Notes under the pieces: model-generated
What the model was told of the DNA's origin: nothing
The model's database searches: none
The model's input: only the letters and a program-made list of their open reading frames with translations
Program-made: the position numbers and the translations under genes
Shown: piece after piece, positions 17,723 through 26,120 of the stretch
Layout: each line of letters opens with the position of its first letter
Numbering within the stretch: position 1 is the first letter of the stretch
IMG/VR virus record: IMGVR_UViG_3300025131_000080
Coordinates: 1 to 46,049 of that record
Reading direction: 5' to 3' (one strand)
Length of the DNA: 46,049 nucleotides
Origin: a virus

Positions 17723-18646
17723 ACTGCCCTGGGGGCCCCCATCTGGAGGGGTGCTACCGTCCCAAATCTCTCCAAAGAAGTTGGGATTACCCGGAGCAGC
17801 AGTGCCTTCTCGGGGAAAAGTAATCTCTACAGCATTTTCTTCCATCGTTACAATGGGTCGATCATCGTCTTCCCCTTCCCCCATTAAATACCCTAGGACC
17901 CGAATGGTGATGTCGGTAGTAAACATCCTCATTTCTTCGCCCAGCGATGCTACAACATTATTGTGTGCAAAGCTTTGATCGATGAAAGCCTCATAAAGGT
18001 GCCCGTTGCGGCGCAACAAGAACGAATTAATCTGTCCGGTGCGCCCCATAAATGGAGTCATGAGAGTATTGATCTGTTGTTGGTATTCTGCACGCAGAGA
18101 AATTTTATATTCAGCATTTATATACACAGGGATGGGGACTGATAGAGTTTGGATAACTACTTTCTTGTTTACTCTCGGATAATAACGTTGTTTGGTGCCG
18201 CCGGTATTTGTGCGGGTGCCGGCCGCTCTAGCAAAGTTCCGGGTCTTATCTTGCACAATTCTCTTCGCAATAACATAGCGTCCACTCCGGCCGTTGTGTT
18301 TGTCGGAATATAAATTGGCTTGATACCCTCCCTTACGCGCGGGATCTTTGGTGATCCCCGTGCGTTCCACGCTGATCAATGGCAACTTCAATGCGCCGGC
18401 ATCATCGCGCAGATCTTTATTGTGCTTAATTTGATACGCACGTTCGGGCACCTGCCAGAGAACCGGCACTTCTGTATAGCCTTCGTTGGTGCGCACACTT
18501 AGTTTGAGATCTTCCTTGATCCACGAGACCAGAGAATAATCTATAGTTTCAATAGTAGATGCAAGCATCCCTATTTCTTCAAGAGTGAAGTCCGCCTTTC
18601 CACCGCTTCCGGTAGGAATCATGGCAAAATCAAAGTTATCAGGTAG
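17717..18646 (-). CDS. 15: Tail completion/sheath stabiliser (gp15-like)
   Basis: 309 residues. I start at ATG 18646 (MLPDNFDFAMIP), preceded by AAAGGGA at good spacing; a TTG at 18694 would add 16 residues but lacks a Shine-Dalgarno and overlaps the previous gene by 56 nt. Segments parallel T4 gp15: SWIKEDLKLSVRTNEGYTEV followed by an aromatic/Lys stretch, PIPVYINAEYKISLRAEYQQ then INTLMTPF, and TTDITIRVLGYLMGEG followed by an acidic, proline-rich tail. In T4, gp15 caps the tail tube and sheath and joins the tail to the neck. Placement between gp14-like and gp18 genes follows the T4 order. Confidence 0.7.
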   Translation of the reverse strand, partial: LPDNFDFAMIPTGSGGKADFTLEEIGMLASTIETIDYSLVSWIKEDLKLSVRTNEGYTEVPVLWQVPERAYQIKHNKDLRDDAGALKLPLISVERTGITKDPARKGGYQANLYSDKHNGRSGRYVIAKRIVQDKTRNFARAAGTRTNTGGTKQRYYPRVNKKVVIQTLSVPIPVYINAEYKISLRAEYQQQINTLMTPFMGRTGQINSFLLRRNGHLYEAFIDQSFAHNNVVASLGEEMRMFTTDITIRVLGYLMGEGEDDDRPIVTMEENAVEITFPREGTAAPGNPNFFGEIWDGSTPPDGGPQGSS

Positions 18647-19130
18647 CATCGAATAGTCCCTTTCTGGCGCGCTTGCAGGTAGCTGCAATTTCAAAACTGT
18701 GATCTACTTGTCCAAATAGCTTTGTTGGCTCGGACAGCTTAACAATTTCATAATAATAATCGCCATACAACACAAAATCACCCTCACGCACATACAGGTC
18801 TTGATCTTCGGTTAAGCGCCGGCGATGAAAATGAATTGAGATTTCCCATGACTTGTCAAGACCGAAGCCATCCATATATTGAGTGGAATAGTCCGTAAAC
18901 TCTACCAGAGCATATACTCGAATGGGGGGCAAATAAGTTTTGTCGATGGCTTCTCCATACATTTCATGGAAATCGGTGGTGGCCAAGTCTACAGGATAGT
19001 AAAGAATCTGCTGCCCAATGACTTTTTCAATTAGTTCATCATTAACTTGCTTTACAAGGTTCCGTTCCTTCTTTCCTAAGAAAAGCGGAGGAGGTGGATT
19101 CTTTGGTCTTTCCCATTCATTGTCTGCCAT
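18639..19130 (-). CDS. 14: Neck protein (gp14-like)
   Basis: 163 residues, ATG at 19130, 6 nt below the gp13-like stop. The N-terminal PPPPLFLGKKERNLVKQVND followed by IEKVIGQQILYYPVD resembles the start of neck or head-completion proteins of T4-type phages, where this helix is followed by 'V.YYP' and a beta-rich body (here FTDYSTQYMDGFGLDKSWEI and YVREGDFVLYGDYYYEIVKL). It is shorter than T4 gp14 (256). Order gp13, this gene, gp15, gp18 supports the call. It probably forms the head-tail collar with the gp13-like protein. Confidence 0.65.
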   Translation of the reverse strand: MADNEWERPKNPPPPLFLGKKERNLVKQVNDELIEKVIGQQILYYPVDLATTDFHEMYGEAIDKTYLPPIRVYALVEFTDYSTQYMDGFGLDKSWEISIHFHRRRLTEDQDLYVREGDFVLYGDYYYEIVKLSEPTKLFGQVDHSFEIAATCKRARKGLFDAT

Positions 19131-19136
19131 CGTTTA

Positions 19137-20405
19137 TTATCCTACAAAAATTGGAAGTGGAGAAACTTTCAATATATTAGATGCTGCATCAGTAAGTTCT
19201 TGATCTGTCTTAGCTAATTCATCATAAGTGATAGTATCTAAGATTTCCATGAGCTTGTCCTTGAGCCCCGCCTGTTCTTCTTTCGCTTGAGATAATAATT
19301 CGGAGTGATTCAAGGTTACACTTTCGCCCGGGATGGGCATCGTGGTAAACTTGCCCCTAATTTGTCCTAACATTTCTTTGCATAATGCTAAGCTATATTT
19401 TCTAATCCACTGCTTACCAATAGCATTAATGTTGACATACGGAATATTATCAAATGGCATTGTGTTCAAGTTGTTAACGCCCTGGACTCCCATGTTAGTA
19501 GTTCCCTGTTCCCATGGGGTGATATCTACCATAAACTTCACCCATACCCGATCAGCGTATCCATCAGACCAGGAGTCAGGGGTGGGAAACAGTCTTAATT
19601 TATCATTAATGATCTCATAACCATAATTCGAAGTTCGTGTTACAATCGAATCTTCGTACATCATAGCTTGTAATTTATTCTGCCATGTCGGGATGACTTC
19701 AAAAGTGGAGTCATCTGAATACTGTCCATATGTCGACATGTTACCCACCACTCCGAAGCCGCCATAGTACCCATAGAAGCGCCACATTGCCCGTGGAGAC
19801 TTGTAAAAAACTTGTTGGATAATAATGCGCTTATTATCAACTTTGCCGGCATAGTCGACCGTTTTGCCCGCATCATCTACCCCCGAATCAGAGGCACTTT
19901 GAATGATGGATTGCAGATCATAATCCTGTTGCTTGGTGACGGGCTGAAACGAGGCCGAATATTGGGCGACGGTTCCGCCAAAGCCTGCGGCGGCTGCAGC
20001 ACCATCGCCTACACGGCGCGCGTACCCAATTGTAAAGCGGGGGTATGCTAAATTGGTACCAGAAGGTCCCGTCTTCATGCTACCCAGGTGATCAAACGTT
20101 CCCGTCTGGTTGCCCAAGAAAGTAGAAAGACTATTTTTGGACTGATGAACGTTAATGATATAGGAATATTCTAACACAGCTTCTTCATATGCCGCATATA
20201 CGTTTGATGGAGTTAGCTCAATGTCGACGACATCGCCGCCGAGCTTCTTATAGGTATAAGCTACCTGGAGCGATGCGCCGCTCAGAAAATCGGCGGAGCC
20301 CGTGTATATCCCAAACGGACAGCCGGCGGCCACTTGTGAAACACTTCCAGTAGAAGTTAAAACAATAGCGCTTGTTTCAGATATTGGATTTAGATTAGTT
20401 GGCAT
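19137..20405 (-). CDS. 13: Neck protein (gp13-like)
   Basis: 422 residues, ATG at 20405 with GGGGAG upstream. The C-terminal third is diagnostic: WIRKYSLALCKEMLGQIRGK, then IPGESVTLNHSELLSQAKEE and a final PIFVG, closely matching the helix, 'PGG...G..L...A..E', 'ILVG' ending of T4 gp13. ELTPSNVYAAYEEAVLEYSY near residue 65 matches its N-terminal helix. T4 gp13 is 309 residues; the extra length is near the N-terminus and in Gly/Ala-rich loops (GDGAAAAAGFGG). It closes the filled head and provides the tail docking surface. It opens the neck-tail block below a TACTATTTA element. Confidence 0.8.
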   Translation of the reverse strand: MPTNLNPISETSAIVLTSTGSVSQVAAGCPFGIYTGSADFLSGASLQVAYTYKKLGGDVVDIELTPSNVYAAYEEAVLEYSYIINVHQSKNSLSTFLGNQTGTFDHLGSMKTGPSGTNLAYPRFTIGYARRVGDGAAAAAGFGGTVAQYSASFQPVTKQQDYDLQSIIQSASDSGVDDAGKTVDYAGKVDNKRIIIQQVFYKSPRAMWRFYGYYGGFGVVGNMSTYGQYSDDSTFEVIPTWQNKLQAMMYEDSIVTRTSNYGYEIINDKLRLFPTPDSWSDGYADRVWVKFMVDITPWEQGTTNMGVQGVNNLNTMPFDNIPYVNINAIGKQWIRKYSLALCKEMLGQIRGKFTTMPIPGESVTLNHSELLSQAKEEQAGLKDKLMEILDTITYDELAKTDQELTDAASNILKVSPLPIFVG

Positions 20406-20424
20406 TAATGAAATCTCCCCTCAA

Positions 20425-20435
20425 CCTAAATAGTA
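20425..20435 (-). promoter_or_regulatory. TACTATTTA element upstream of the gp13-like gene
   Basis: TACTATTTAGG on the minus strand about 20 nt above the gp13-like ATG. The spacing is short, so a transcript start would lie very near the Shine-Dalgarno. Candidate late promoter. Confidence 0.4.
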
Positions 20436-20499
20436 ATCTCATTCACAATATGCCGGCGATAACCCGGGTTCTTTAGAAAGGTTAATAGTTATATATCAA

Positions 20500-20778
20500 T
20501 TATTTGGTTTTTTTGGTTGTGGTCTTCGAAGACTTTCGTGTTCTACTAGTTGTTTTCTTAGCAGTTTTAGTCTTAGAGATGACCGCCTTCTTTAGTGTGG
20601 GGGGCACGATTGTTTCTTCAGCTACAACTGTTTCCACTTCAGTCGGCGCCACCGTTTCAATTGGTGTTGCGGCTGTTGTTTCAATCGGTGGGACAGAGAT
20701 ATTCTCGTGCGCTACTAAATAACTACGCTTTGCTCCAAACTTTTGTGGACATCTTAATGCTCGTCTTTTCTTTCCCAT
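20500..20778 (-). CDS. Small basic protein with Thr/Lys-rich tail
   Basis: 92 residues, ATG at 20778 with AGGAG 8 nt upstream. The short N-terminus MGKKRRALRCPQKFGAKR is very basic. A Val/Pro/Thr/Glu-rich middle follows, and the last 30 residues are Lys/Thr/Ser only (KTAKKTTSRTRKSSKTTTKK). The tail resembles histone H1-type or nucleoid-binding tails. Position between capsid and neck genes suggests a virion or packaged DNA-associated protein. The function is not known. Confidence 0.7.
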   Translation of the reverse strand: MGKKRRALRCPQKFGAKRSYLVAHENISVPPIETTAATPIETVAPTEVETVVAEETIVPPTLKKAVISKTKTAKKTTSRTRKSSKTTTKKTK

Positions 20779-20821
20779 GGGGAACTCCTGTGTAATATAG
20801 TAATTAGTTGTTCTTCTTCAA

Positions 20822-20860
20822 AAAGAAAAATCCCCCCAACCCAAAAGGGAAGGGGGGGAG
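20822..20860 (-). terminator. Strong intrinsic terminator below the capsid block
   Basis: On the minus strand TCCCCCC pairs with GGGGGGA, with an inner CCC/GGG stem closed by a TTTT loop, and TTTTTCTTTTT follows. This very stable hairpin lies 24 nt below the stop of the 166-residue gene and ends the gp23 transcription unit. Confidence 0.85.
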
Positions 20861-20884
20861 AAATATTGAAATATATTTTAATTA

Positions 20885-21385
20885 TCAGCCAGTAACAGTA
20901 GGTACCTGATCTGCAGCGGCAGATGCCACCCACTGAGAATCGCTTCCATCATCTTGTACACATGTCATGTATACTCTGGCACCTATTCCAGTGCTGTTGA
21001 CTAGCGTTATAGTCTTGCCCGCTACATCAGTTTGCGGATATGGATTGTTGCCATAGTGAGATATCTCGCATTGAAAGTCGTTGGTTCCGGATCCATTCAA
21101 GTTAAATGCCACCGTTGTACCCGCGCCGACTGCGGTAGTCACAAGAAATGAATAGTGCAGTCCCACATTTTGTGAGTTCGGGCTCGGTAGATTAACTACA
21201 ATATCCCCCGTACCATCAATGTTAAAATGTGTTCCTCCTTGTCCCGCGGTCAACGTAGTTGTTACTGCTCCCCCGGTATTTAATGTGCTATTATCCACCT
21301 TTTTGCGTGGTGCAGAAAGTTGATTTGCTGTGTTCTCGTTAATCAGGCTACGAATTCGTGCCCAACCTACTCTTTTAGTTCCCAT
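20885..21385 (-). CDS. Small virion protein with fibre-type C-terminal domain
   Basis: 166 residues, ATG at 21385. The N-terminus MGTKRVGWARIRSLINENTA is basic and helical. The rest is a beta domain: GGTHFNIDGTGDIVVNLPSP followed by alternating strands and a final SQWVASAA. The 'VNLP...G..Y.....W.V' layout is shared with the fibre-like proteins at 24692-28710. Location immediately below the major capsid gene and above a strong terminator suggests a capsid decoration protein expressed with gp23. That role is inferred from position. Confidence 0.65.
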   Translation of the reverse strand: MGTKRVGWARIRSLINENTANQLSAPRKKVDNSTLNTGGAVTTTLTAGQGGTHFNIDGTGDIVVNLPSPNSQNVGLHYSFLVTTAVGAGTTVAFNLNGSGTNDFQCEISHYGNNPYPQTDVAGKTITLVNSTGIGARVYMTCVQDDGSDSQWVASAAADQVPTVTG

Positions 21386-21464
21386 AATATATTTCTCCTT
21401 CTATGAATATTAATTAGGTCAATTAACGAAAGGATTTCTCCCTCCTGCCGTAAGTAGTTTCCCC

Positions 21465-21498
21465 CATAAAGAAAGCCCCCGTCTTTCGACGAGGGCTT
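21465..21498 (-). terminator. Intrinsic terminator after the major capsid gene
   Basis: On the minus strand an 11-bp stem with one T-G pair (AAGCCCTCGTC with GACGGGGGCTT) is closed by a GAAA tetraloop and followed by TTCTTTAT. It starts 23 nt after the gp23 stop. The GAAA tetraloop makes it especially stable; it may also protect the capsid mRNA 3' end. Confidence 0.8.
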
Positions 21499-21521
21499 AA
21501 CTTTTATTTTGCTTCTAGGGT

Positions 21522-23360
21522 TTAGCTAGTAGCACCTGCCTCACCTAAGAGACCACGCACGATAACAAGACCGTACATATCGGGACGCACCATCTTCTTG
21601 GCGTACCGAGTCATCACGCCCTTGCGGGGCACGAAGTCTTCAGGGCCAAAGATAGTTGGTGTAGTCTGCAGCGGCACATAAGGTGCGTACACATATCCAC
21701 TTTCAAGGAAAGAGGAGCCGCGACGTCCAACGAGGATCACGTTTCGCAGGAAGTATGGGTCAACAATGACGTCAAACTTCTTGGAAAGAGATCCAGTCTT
21801 GACAGCACCCACGGAACCAGTTTCATCATCTGCCGTAACAGAGGCACGGAAACCAGCCGTGAATTCAAGAATGTTGGCAACTTCAGGTCCGCAGACGATG
21901 AAGTTAGCACCACCACGCAATGTCTTGCGATGGATCTGTGCAGAGACATCATTGATAGTTTCAATGAGAGTCTCATACCACTCACTTACCGTACCGGTGA
22001 AGTCGGGAGCAGCGGAAGCCGCGCCAACTTCAGTGCCGTTCACCCGGTTCACGAAGAGACCCGGAGCACGAGCCCAGTAGTAAGTCGAGGCAGTTGCACC
22101 GTTGACCAGATCCGCGAGAATCTCACGGTCAATCTCAAGAGCAACTTGCTCGGAGAGAATGCTAGTCAACTCGACCTCAGCATCAAGGTTGTGGTATGCG
22201 TTAAGATCTTGTCCTAACTCAGGGGTCCACTTAGCCTTCAGCTTCTTGGTCTGCGCGGTGACAGCCACAGAATCGACTTTGATGTCGATTTCGGGAATCT
22301 CAGTATTCCCTTCCAGTCCCCAAGTCGCCTGACCGATAACGGAACCAACGGCTCCGCCAGCAGCGATGTCATCGTAGGTGGGTACCTGCGTAACAGCAGC
22401 GGCACCGGCGACGGTAACCGTAGCGGAAGCAGACAGTGCAATAAACACATGACGCACAGCCTTGGCGTTCGCGGTCAGCGCCGAAGCGGTCGTTCCATCA
22501 GGGAGGGAAGCTCCCGCATCAACGATAGTCGTACACCGACGAACCTGTTGCCAGCCGGCGACCTGCAGAAGAACTGCAGCAGCCGCACCACTAATCTCGA
22601 ATGCGCCGAGGTTATTGAAGTCTGCCTGCGCAGTCACATAATCGGAATACGCAAGATCCACAACAATTGCCTTATAACCCACGTTGCTTGAGGCGAGGGA
22701 ACCTACGTTGCCAGACAAAGCTAAGAGATCGGGATCCCATTGAATAAGCTTCTTCTGATCAGCAGATGCGCTATTAATCGCAAACTGTGATACCACTGCT
22801 TGATTGGCAGCATTTGCAGCATGATTGGCAGAACCAGTCGGTGAGGCATATGCATAACCGCGAGCAGCAACTGTCCGTGGACCCGAGAAGCCATCGCCAC
22901 TCGAACTCACAAGGTTCAGTCCGCCCGTCAACTCAGCACCAACCCGGTCACCACCGTAGATCGACTTATTGGCAAGGTTGCCAAGTCGATCTGCCATGGT
23001 GCTGCTCGCGCCGAGGTTCGGCGAGAACACGAAGTCCAGGAAGAAGATGAGACCCGAGGGGAGACTCATCGGCTGTACACTAACGAGATCGTTAGCAATC
23101 AACCCTGCAAAAACACGTCGGACGATGGGGAATGCGACGGCAGCAAAGCCTTCGACATCACCAGCGGCCATGGACGAGTTCTCACGCAGGAGTTCCTTAG
23201 CTTGGTTCTCAAGTAACCGAGCCATAGACTCCCTTTTACGCGAATTATCCAGACCCTCTAAGAGTCCGGTTCGTTCCCATTTTTCTAACAATGCATGCCC
23301 TTCAGCACGCATATCACGATTGATAACACCTTCGGTCAATCGTTCAATAATACCAGCCAT
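21522..23360 (-). CDS. 23: Major capsid protein (gp23-like)
   Basis: 612 residues, ATG at 23360 with AGGAGG upstream. T4-type capsid features: an N-terminal helical region to about residue 85 that the prohead protease would remove, SVQPMSLPSGLIFFLDFVFS (the conserved 'QPM..P.G..F'), WTPELGQDLNAYHNLDAEVE with LTSILSEQVALEIDREI, and the C-terminal DPYFLRNVILVGRRGSS and YVPLQTTPTI. It is the HK97-fold shell subunit. It is longer than T4 gp23 (521), with extra Ala/Gly/Ser-rich sequence between about 180 and 340. It follows scaffold gp22 as in T4. Codon choice looks more regular and GC-rich than in neighbouring genes, as expected for the most abundant protein. Confidence 0.93.
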   Translation of the reverse strand: MAGIIERLTEGVINRDMRAEGHALLEKWERTGLLEGLDNSRKRESMARLLENQAKELLRENSSMAAGDVEGFAAVAFPIVRRVFAGLIANDLVSVQPMSLPSGLIFFLDFVFSPNLGASSTMADRLGNLANKSIYGGDRVGAELTGGLNLVSSSGDGFSGPRTVAARGYAYASPTGSANHAANAANQAVVSQFAINSASADQKKLIQWDPDLLALSGNVGSLASSNVGYKAIVVDLAYSDYVTAQADFNNLGAFEISGAAAAVLLQVAGWQQVRRCTTIVDAGASLPDGTTASALTANAKAVRHVFIALSASATVTVAGAAAVTQVPTYDDIAAGGAVGSVIGQATWGLEGNTEIPEIDIKVDSVAVTAQTKKLKAKWTPELGQDLNAYHNLDAEVELTSILSEQVALEIDREILADLVNGATASTYYWARAPGLFVNRVNGTEVGAASAAPDFTGTVSEWYETLIETINDVSAQIHRKTLRGGANFIVCGPEVANILEFTAGFRASVTADDETGSVGAVKTGSLSKKFDVIVDPYFLRNVILVGRRGSSFLESGYVYAPYVPLQTTPTIFGPEDFVPRKGVMTRYAKKMVRPDMYGLVIVRGLLGEAGATS

Positions 23361-23399
23361 TTTAAAATACCTCCTATAATATATGTATTTGTATTAATC

Positions 23400-24602
23400 T
23401 TACGTAATACCTGCTAGTTTTTTCATCCTCTCCGCAATTGGATCGGATGGTGTGCTTTCCCTACGGGAAGCACGCATAATAGAAGTACTACGATTACGAC
23501 GACCAATTGCTTCGTTCAGCGATTGTGGTCCACCATTTGGGGTGGACTCCACTGTACTTTCAAGCGTTTGATGGATAGTCTTAGCTTCTACTACTGAACC
23601 AGCTTTCGAAATAGCGTCGGCAATTTTGGTCTTCTGCCGCTCATTTAGGGAGGTATTTCTCAAAACACGGTTCGTGTAAAGCAAGCGAGCGTTGGAAAGG
23701 TTTACATCATGCATACCCTCCTTAAGCCCATGAAATGCTTGCTTGTATTGTTCAAGTGACTCTTTGAGTTGCTTATTTTCGAAAACCAACTCTTCTTGAG
23801 CCTTTCTTAAGGTCTCTAATTCATCTTGCATATCCGTACTACGTCGGTGTGCAAGTGCTCTTTGTAATTCATATTTAACATCTTCGGATGAACGGCCGGC
23901 CCAACCCTTTAAGGTAGCGCCCATGTCGACGGTCAGTGTTTCAACGATGTCGTCAATTAATTCATCAGAAACGTCGAGGTCTTCACCCAATCCAGTTTCT
24001 TGTCCGGCGAAGGATCCAGGATCTTTCGGCTCTTCTTCATCACCTTCTTCATCTTCCATAGCAGCGCTATCGGCGGACTCTGCCGCTGCAGAACCTGCGA
24101 GAGCTTGTCCGCTATCGGTTCCAGCCGCTTCAGCAATAAAAGCAATTAACTCTTCTTCGCTGATGTCTATCTCTGTGGAGCCTTGCATCTCTTCTACTGC
24201 TTCTTGTAAGGCGTCTAAGTCGATATCTACTTCGACTTCTTCGCCTGTGTGCGGAAGCCTGTTCAGGTTTTCGCCTTCGTTCTCCGAGAGATTATCAGTA
24301 GCAGCAAGAGGAATATCTTGTGCGACTTCTTCGGGTGGCGCGCCGGTGTCGGCAGGGTCGCCGGGTGGCAACGCCATTTCTCCTCCAAGGTCTGCACCCA
24401 TATCCATTTCACCACCACCGGCCGCAGGATCGGCGGCGAGAGGATCGGCGGCTAGCGGGTCCTCTTCTTGTTCTAAAAGCTGATTGAGGGTATTACGAAC
24501 TTCCTCTGAATACTTATCGATAACTGTGGTTTCTGCGCTCTTAAGGGCGGCCTCGCGGAGAGCTTTTGCATCTACAATAGCATCTCTTAGTAAATTAGAC
24601 AT
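23400..24602 (-). CDS. 22: Prohead core scaffold protein (gp22-like)
   Basis: 400 residues, ATG at 24602 with AAGGAG upstream. A highly acidic, low-complexity first half (DPLAADPLAADPAAGGGEMD, EEEGDEEEPKD-type runs) is followed by a coiled coil at about 245-310 (LETLRKAQEELVFENKQLKE) and a basic C-terminus ending AERMKKLAGIT. Length, acidity, helix content and position between the protease region and gp23 match T4 gp22, the scaffold that shapes the prohead and is then degraded by gp21. The terminal KLAGI motif recurs in the 493-residue gene at 29829-31310. A TACTATTTA element lies about 31 nt upstream. Confidence 0.8.
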   Translation of the reverse strand: MSNLLRDAIVDAKALREAALKSAETTVIDKYSEEVRNTLNQLLEQEEDPLAADPLAADPAAGGGEMDMGADLGGEMALPPGDPADTGAPPEEVAQDIPLAATDNLSENEGENLNRLPHTGEEVEVDIDLDALQEAVEEMQGSTEIDISEEELIAFIAEAAGTDSGQALAGSAAAESADSAAMEDEEGDEEEPKDPGSFAGQETGLGEDLDVSDELIDDIVETLTVDMGATLKGWAGRSSEDVKYELQRALAHRRSTDMQDELETLRKAQEELVFENKQLKESLEQYKQAFHGLKEGMHDVNLSNARLLYTNRVLRNTSLNERQKTKIADAISKAGSVVEAKTIHQTLESTVESTPNGGPQSLNEAIGRRNRSTSIMRASRRESTPSDPIAERMKKLAGIT

Positions 24603-24632
24603 TAATATGCTCCTTAAATGACATTAATTCAA

Positions 24633-24643
24633 AATAAATAGTA
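24633..24643 (-). promoter_or_regulatory. TACTATTTA element upstream of the scaffold gene
   Basis: TACTATTTATT on the minus strand about 31 nt above the gp22-like ATG, in an 89-nt spacer with no other clear signal. It would drive scaffold and capsid. Candidate late promoter. Confidence 0.45.
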
Positions 24644-24691
24644 TCACCAAGCACGAAAATCCCCATTAATGAGTTATTCTACTCACATCGC

Positions 24692-25987
24692 CTATGGAAG
24701 AGGCATAGTGGTCCCAATAATCTGCCATGCATAAACTCCGGTAGATATTTCTAAGGCTTGAATTCGCATCCCTTCGCCCTCCCCTATTGACACAGAAGAA
24801 GTATACTCAATCTTCTCGCTGCCATTAGGATCTATCTCTGTTTCGCGATGTTTGCTTATATTCTTAATATAATATACAGTACCATCTACAGTGGCTGCGG
24901 CCGGTAATGATGCCGTCAGATTATTAGCGTTGCCGCTCATATAAATAACATTGTCCGATACGAGTAAAGTGTAATTTGCTGTCTTTACTGCATAAGGTAA
25001 CTTCACCCCATGAGTGACTACTAAATTGGAACAAGTCAGAGAGGTACCGGCGGCGCCAGAGGAGCCTGTTTTAAAAGAGAAGGCACCGTCTGAGGCAAAG
25101 GCGCCGTCAGTGCTAAGCATAAATTGGATCTCTCCTTCGCCTCCCGATCCTGTGGAGCCGCCGGCGGCGATGTTTGTCAAGTTCGCGCCATCGCCATAAA
25201 AAGCAGATGCTGAAATATTAACAGAAGCCGTCAGTCCTCCCGCTAGAGTGAGAGTGGTCCCGTCAAACGTTAAATTACCACCGCCGGCAAAACCAGTTCC
25301 CGATTTCGTTTGAACATCATTGTCCGATCCACCGGGATCCCATTTCGTAATATTATCGGTCATATATGTCTTAAGAACCGTCAACGTTGTATTCTTTAAT
25401 ACATTGGAAGAATCTGAATCTGAAATTAAGAAAGTATCATTATTGGACACAGCACCTTTGGCTGTAGCATCGTAGGGATCTACTCGAAGCTTAGAGGATG
25501 TCATCCCCAACCCTCCGTTAGTCGCCATATCCACTGTCACACCATCGGCCGTGCTGATTCCTTCGCCCCCACTAACAACCAATTGGTTACTGTTAGTAGT
25601 AAGTCCGACTCCATAATATATATTGGATGACGAGAGTTGTCCGTCCACATTCGCACCCCCTATCGGAAGCGCAGTTAATCCCCGGGCTGACCCCGAGAAA
25701 TATGAAGCCGTGAGTGATGTGCTGGAGAAGGTTAATGTTGCATCACACGTAGCAGTTCCATCCCCATCTGAAACTATAAGGCGGTCGGCGCTATCGCCAG
25801 CAATTGCAGTAAGGGCCGGGGGAACGATGTCGCCCGCCTCACTTCGAAATGCACTAGCAGACAGAGTACTGGTGAAGGACTTGCTTCCTCCAATAGCTTG
25901 AGTGCTATAATTATCGACCATGCTGGCGATGGCGCCGCGAACTGAATTGGAAAAATTAACAGTTCCCGTCAATGTATTATAAGCCAT
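24692..25987 (-). CDS. Fibre/decoration-type virion protein, longest paralogue
   Basis: 431 residues, ATG at 25987. Starts MAYNTLTGTVNFSNSVRGAI; beta-rich, Ser/Thr/Gly-rich, no charged core. It contains the repeat TFDGTTLTLAGGLTASVNIS then ASAFYGDGANLTNI, also found twice in the 27246-28016 protein. The C-terminal domain (ASLPAAATVDGTVYYIKNIS ... YAWQIIG) is the shared end domain of this cluster. Such 'SASAFYGDGANLT' modules are typical of phage fibre or head-decoration proteins. Position between protease and scaffold genes favours a head-associated fibre over a tail fibre, but this is inference. Confidence 0.6.
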   Translation of the reverse strand: MAYNTLTGTVNFSNSVRGAIASMVDNYSTQAIGGSKSFTSTLSASAFRSEAGDIVPPALTAIAGDSADRLIVSDGDGTATCDATLTFSSTSLTASYFSGSARGLTALPIGGANVDGQLSSSNIYYGVGLTTNSNQLVVSGGEGISTADGVTVDMATNGGLGMTSSKLRVDPYDATAKGAVSNNDTFLISDSDSSNVLKNTTLTVLKTYMTDNITKWDPGGSDNDVQTKSGTGFAGGGNLTFDGTTLTLAGGLTASVNISASAFYGDGANLTNIAAGGSTGSGGEGEIQFMLSTDGAFASDGAFSFKTGSSGAAGTSLTCSNLVVTHGVKLPYAVKTANYTLLVSDNVIYMSGNANNLTASLPAAATVDGTVYYIKNISKHRETEIDPNGSEKIEYTSSVSIGEGEGMRIQALEISTGVYAWQIIGTTMPLP

Positions 25988-26001
25988 TTTTTACCTCTTC
26001 T

Positions 26002-26012
26002 CCTATAAATAG
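26002..26012 (-). promoter_or_regulatory. CTATTTATAG element upstream of a fibre-type gene
   Basis: TCTATTTATAG on the minus strand, immediately overlapping the Shine-Dalgarno region (TATAGGAGAAG) of the 431-residue gene. It is the weakest member of the TACTATTTA set because it is so close to the ATG (15 nt). Confidence 0.25.
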
Positions 26013-26041
26013 ATTATTATTTTGTTTTGGCTCTCAAACAT

Positions 26042-26080
26042 TAAAAAAGAGGACACCCCTCCATATAGGAGGCATTCAAT
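26042..26080 (-). terminator. Possible terminator after the 334-residue fibre-type gene
   Basis: On the minus strand CCTCC-TATAT-GGAGG forms a 5-bp stem with a 5-nt loop, and CTCTTTTTT follows about 7 nt later. The stem is short and the T-run offset, so confidence is low. Confidence 0.4.
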
Positions 26081-26120
26081 ATATTAAAGAAAGAATTTCT
26101 TTAGAAAAGCAAGCTTTAGA

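Noticed and set aside
18647-18694. TTG start at 18694 for the gp15-like gene
   Set aside because: No Shine-Dalgarno and a 56-nt overlap with the gp14-like gene; ATG 18646 has AAAGGGA at good spacing.
23923-24483. Plus-strand frame of 186 codons opposite the scaffold gene
   Set aside because: A low-complexity Ser-rich shadow of the Glu/Ala/Asp-rich scaffold sequence, with no Shine-Dalgarno; long antisense frames are expected over such biased codons.
24670-24691. Hairpin TGAGT/ACTCA above the scaffold gene as a terminator
   Set aside because: Only 5 bp of stem and no following T-run on the minus strand.
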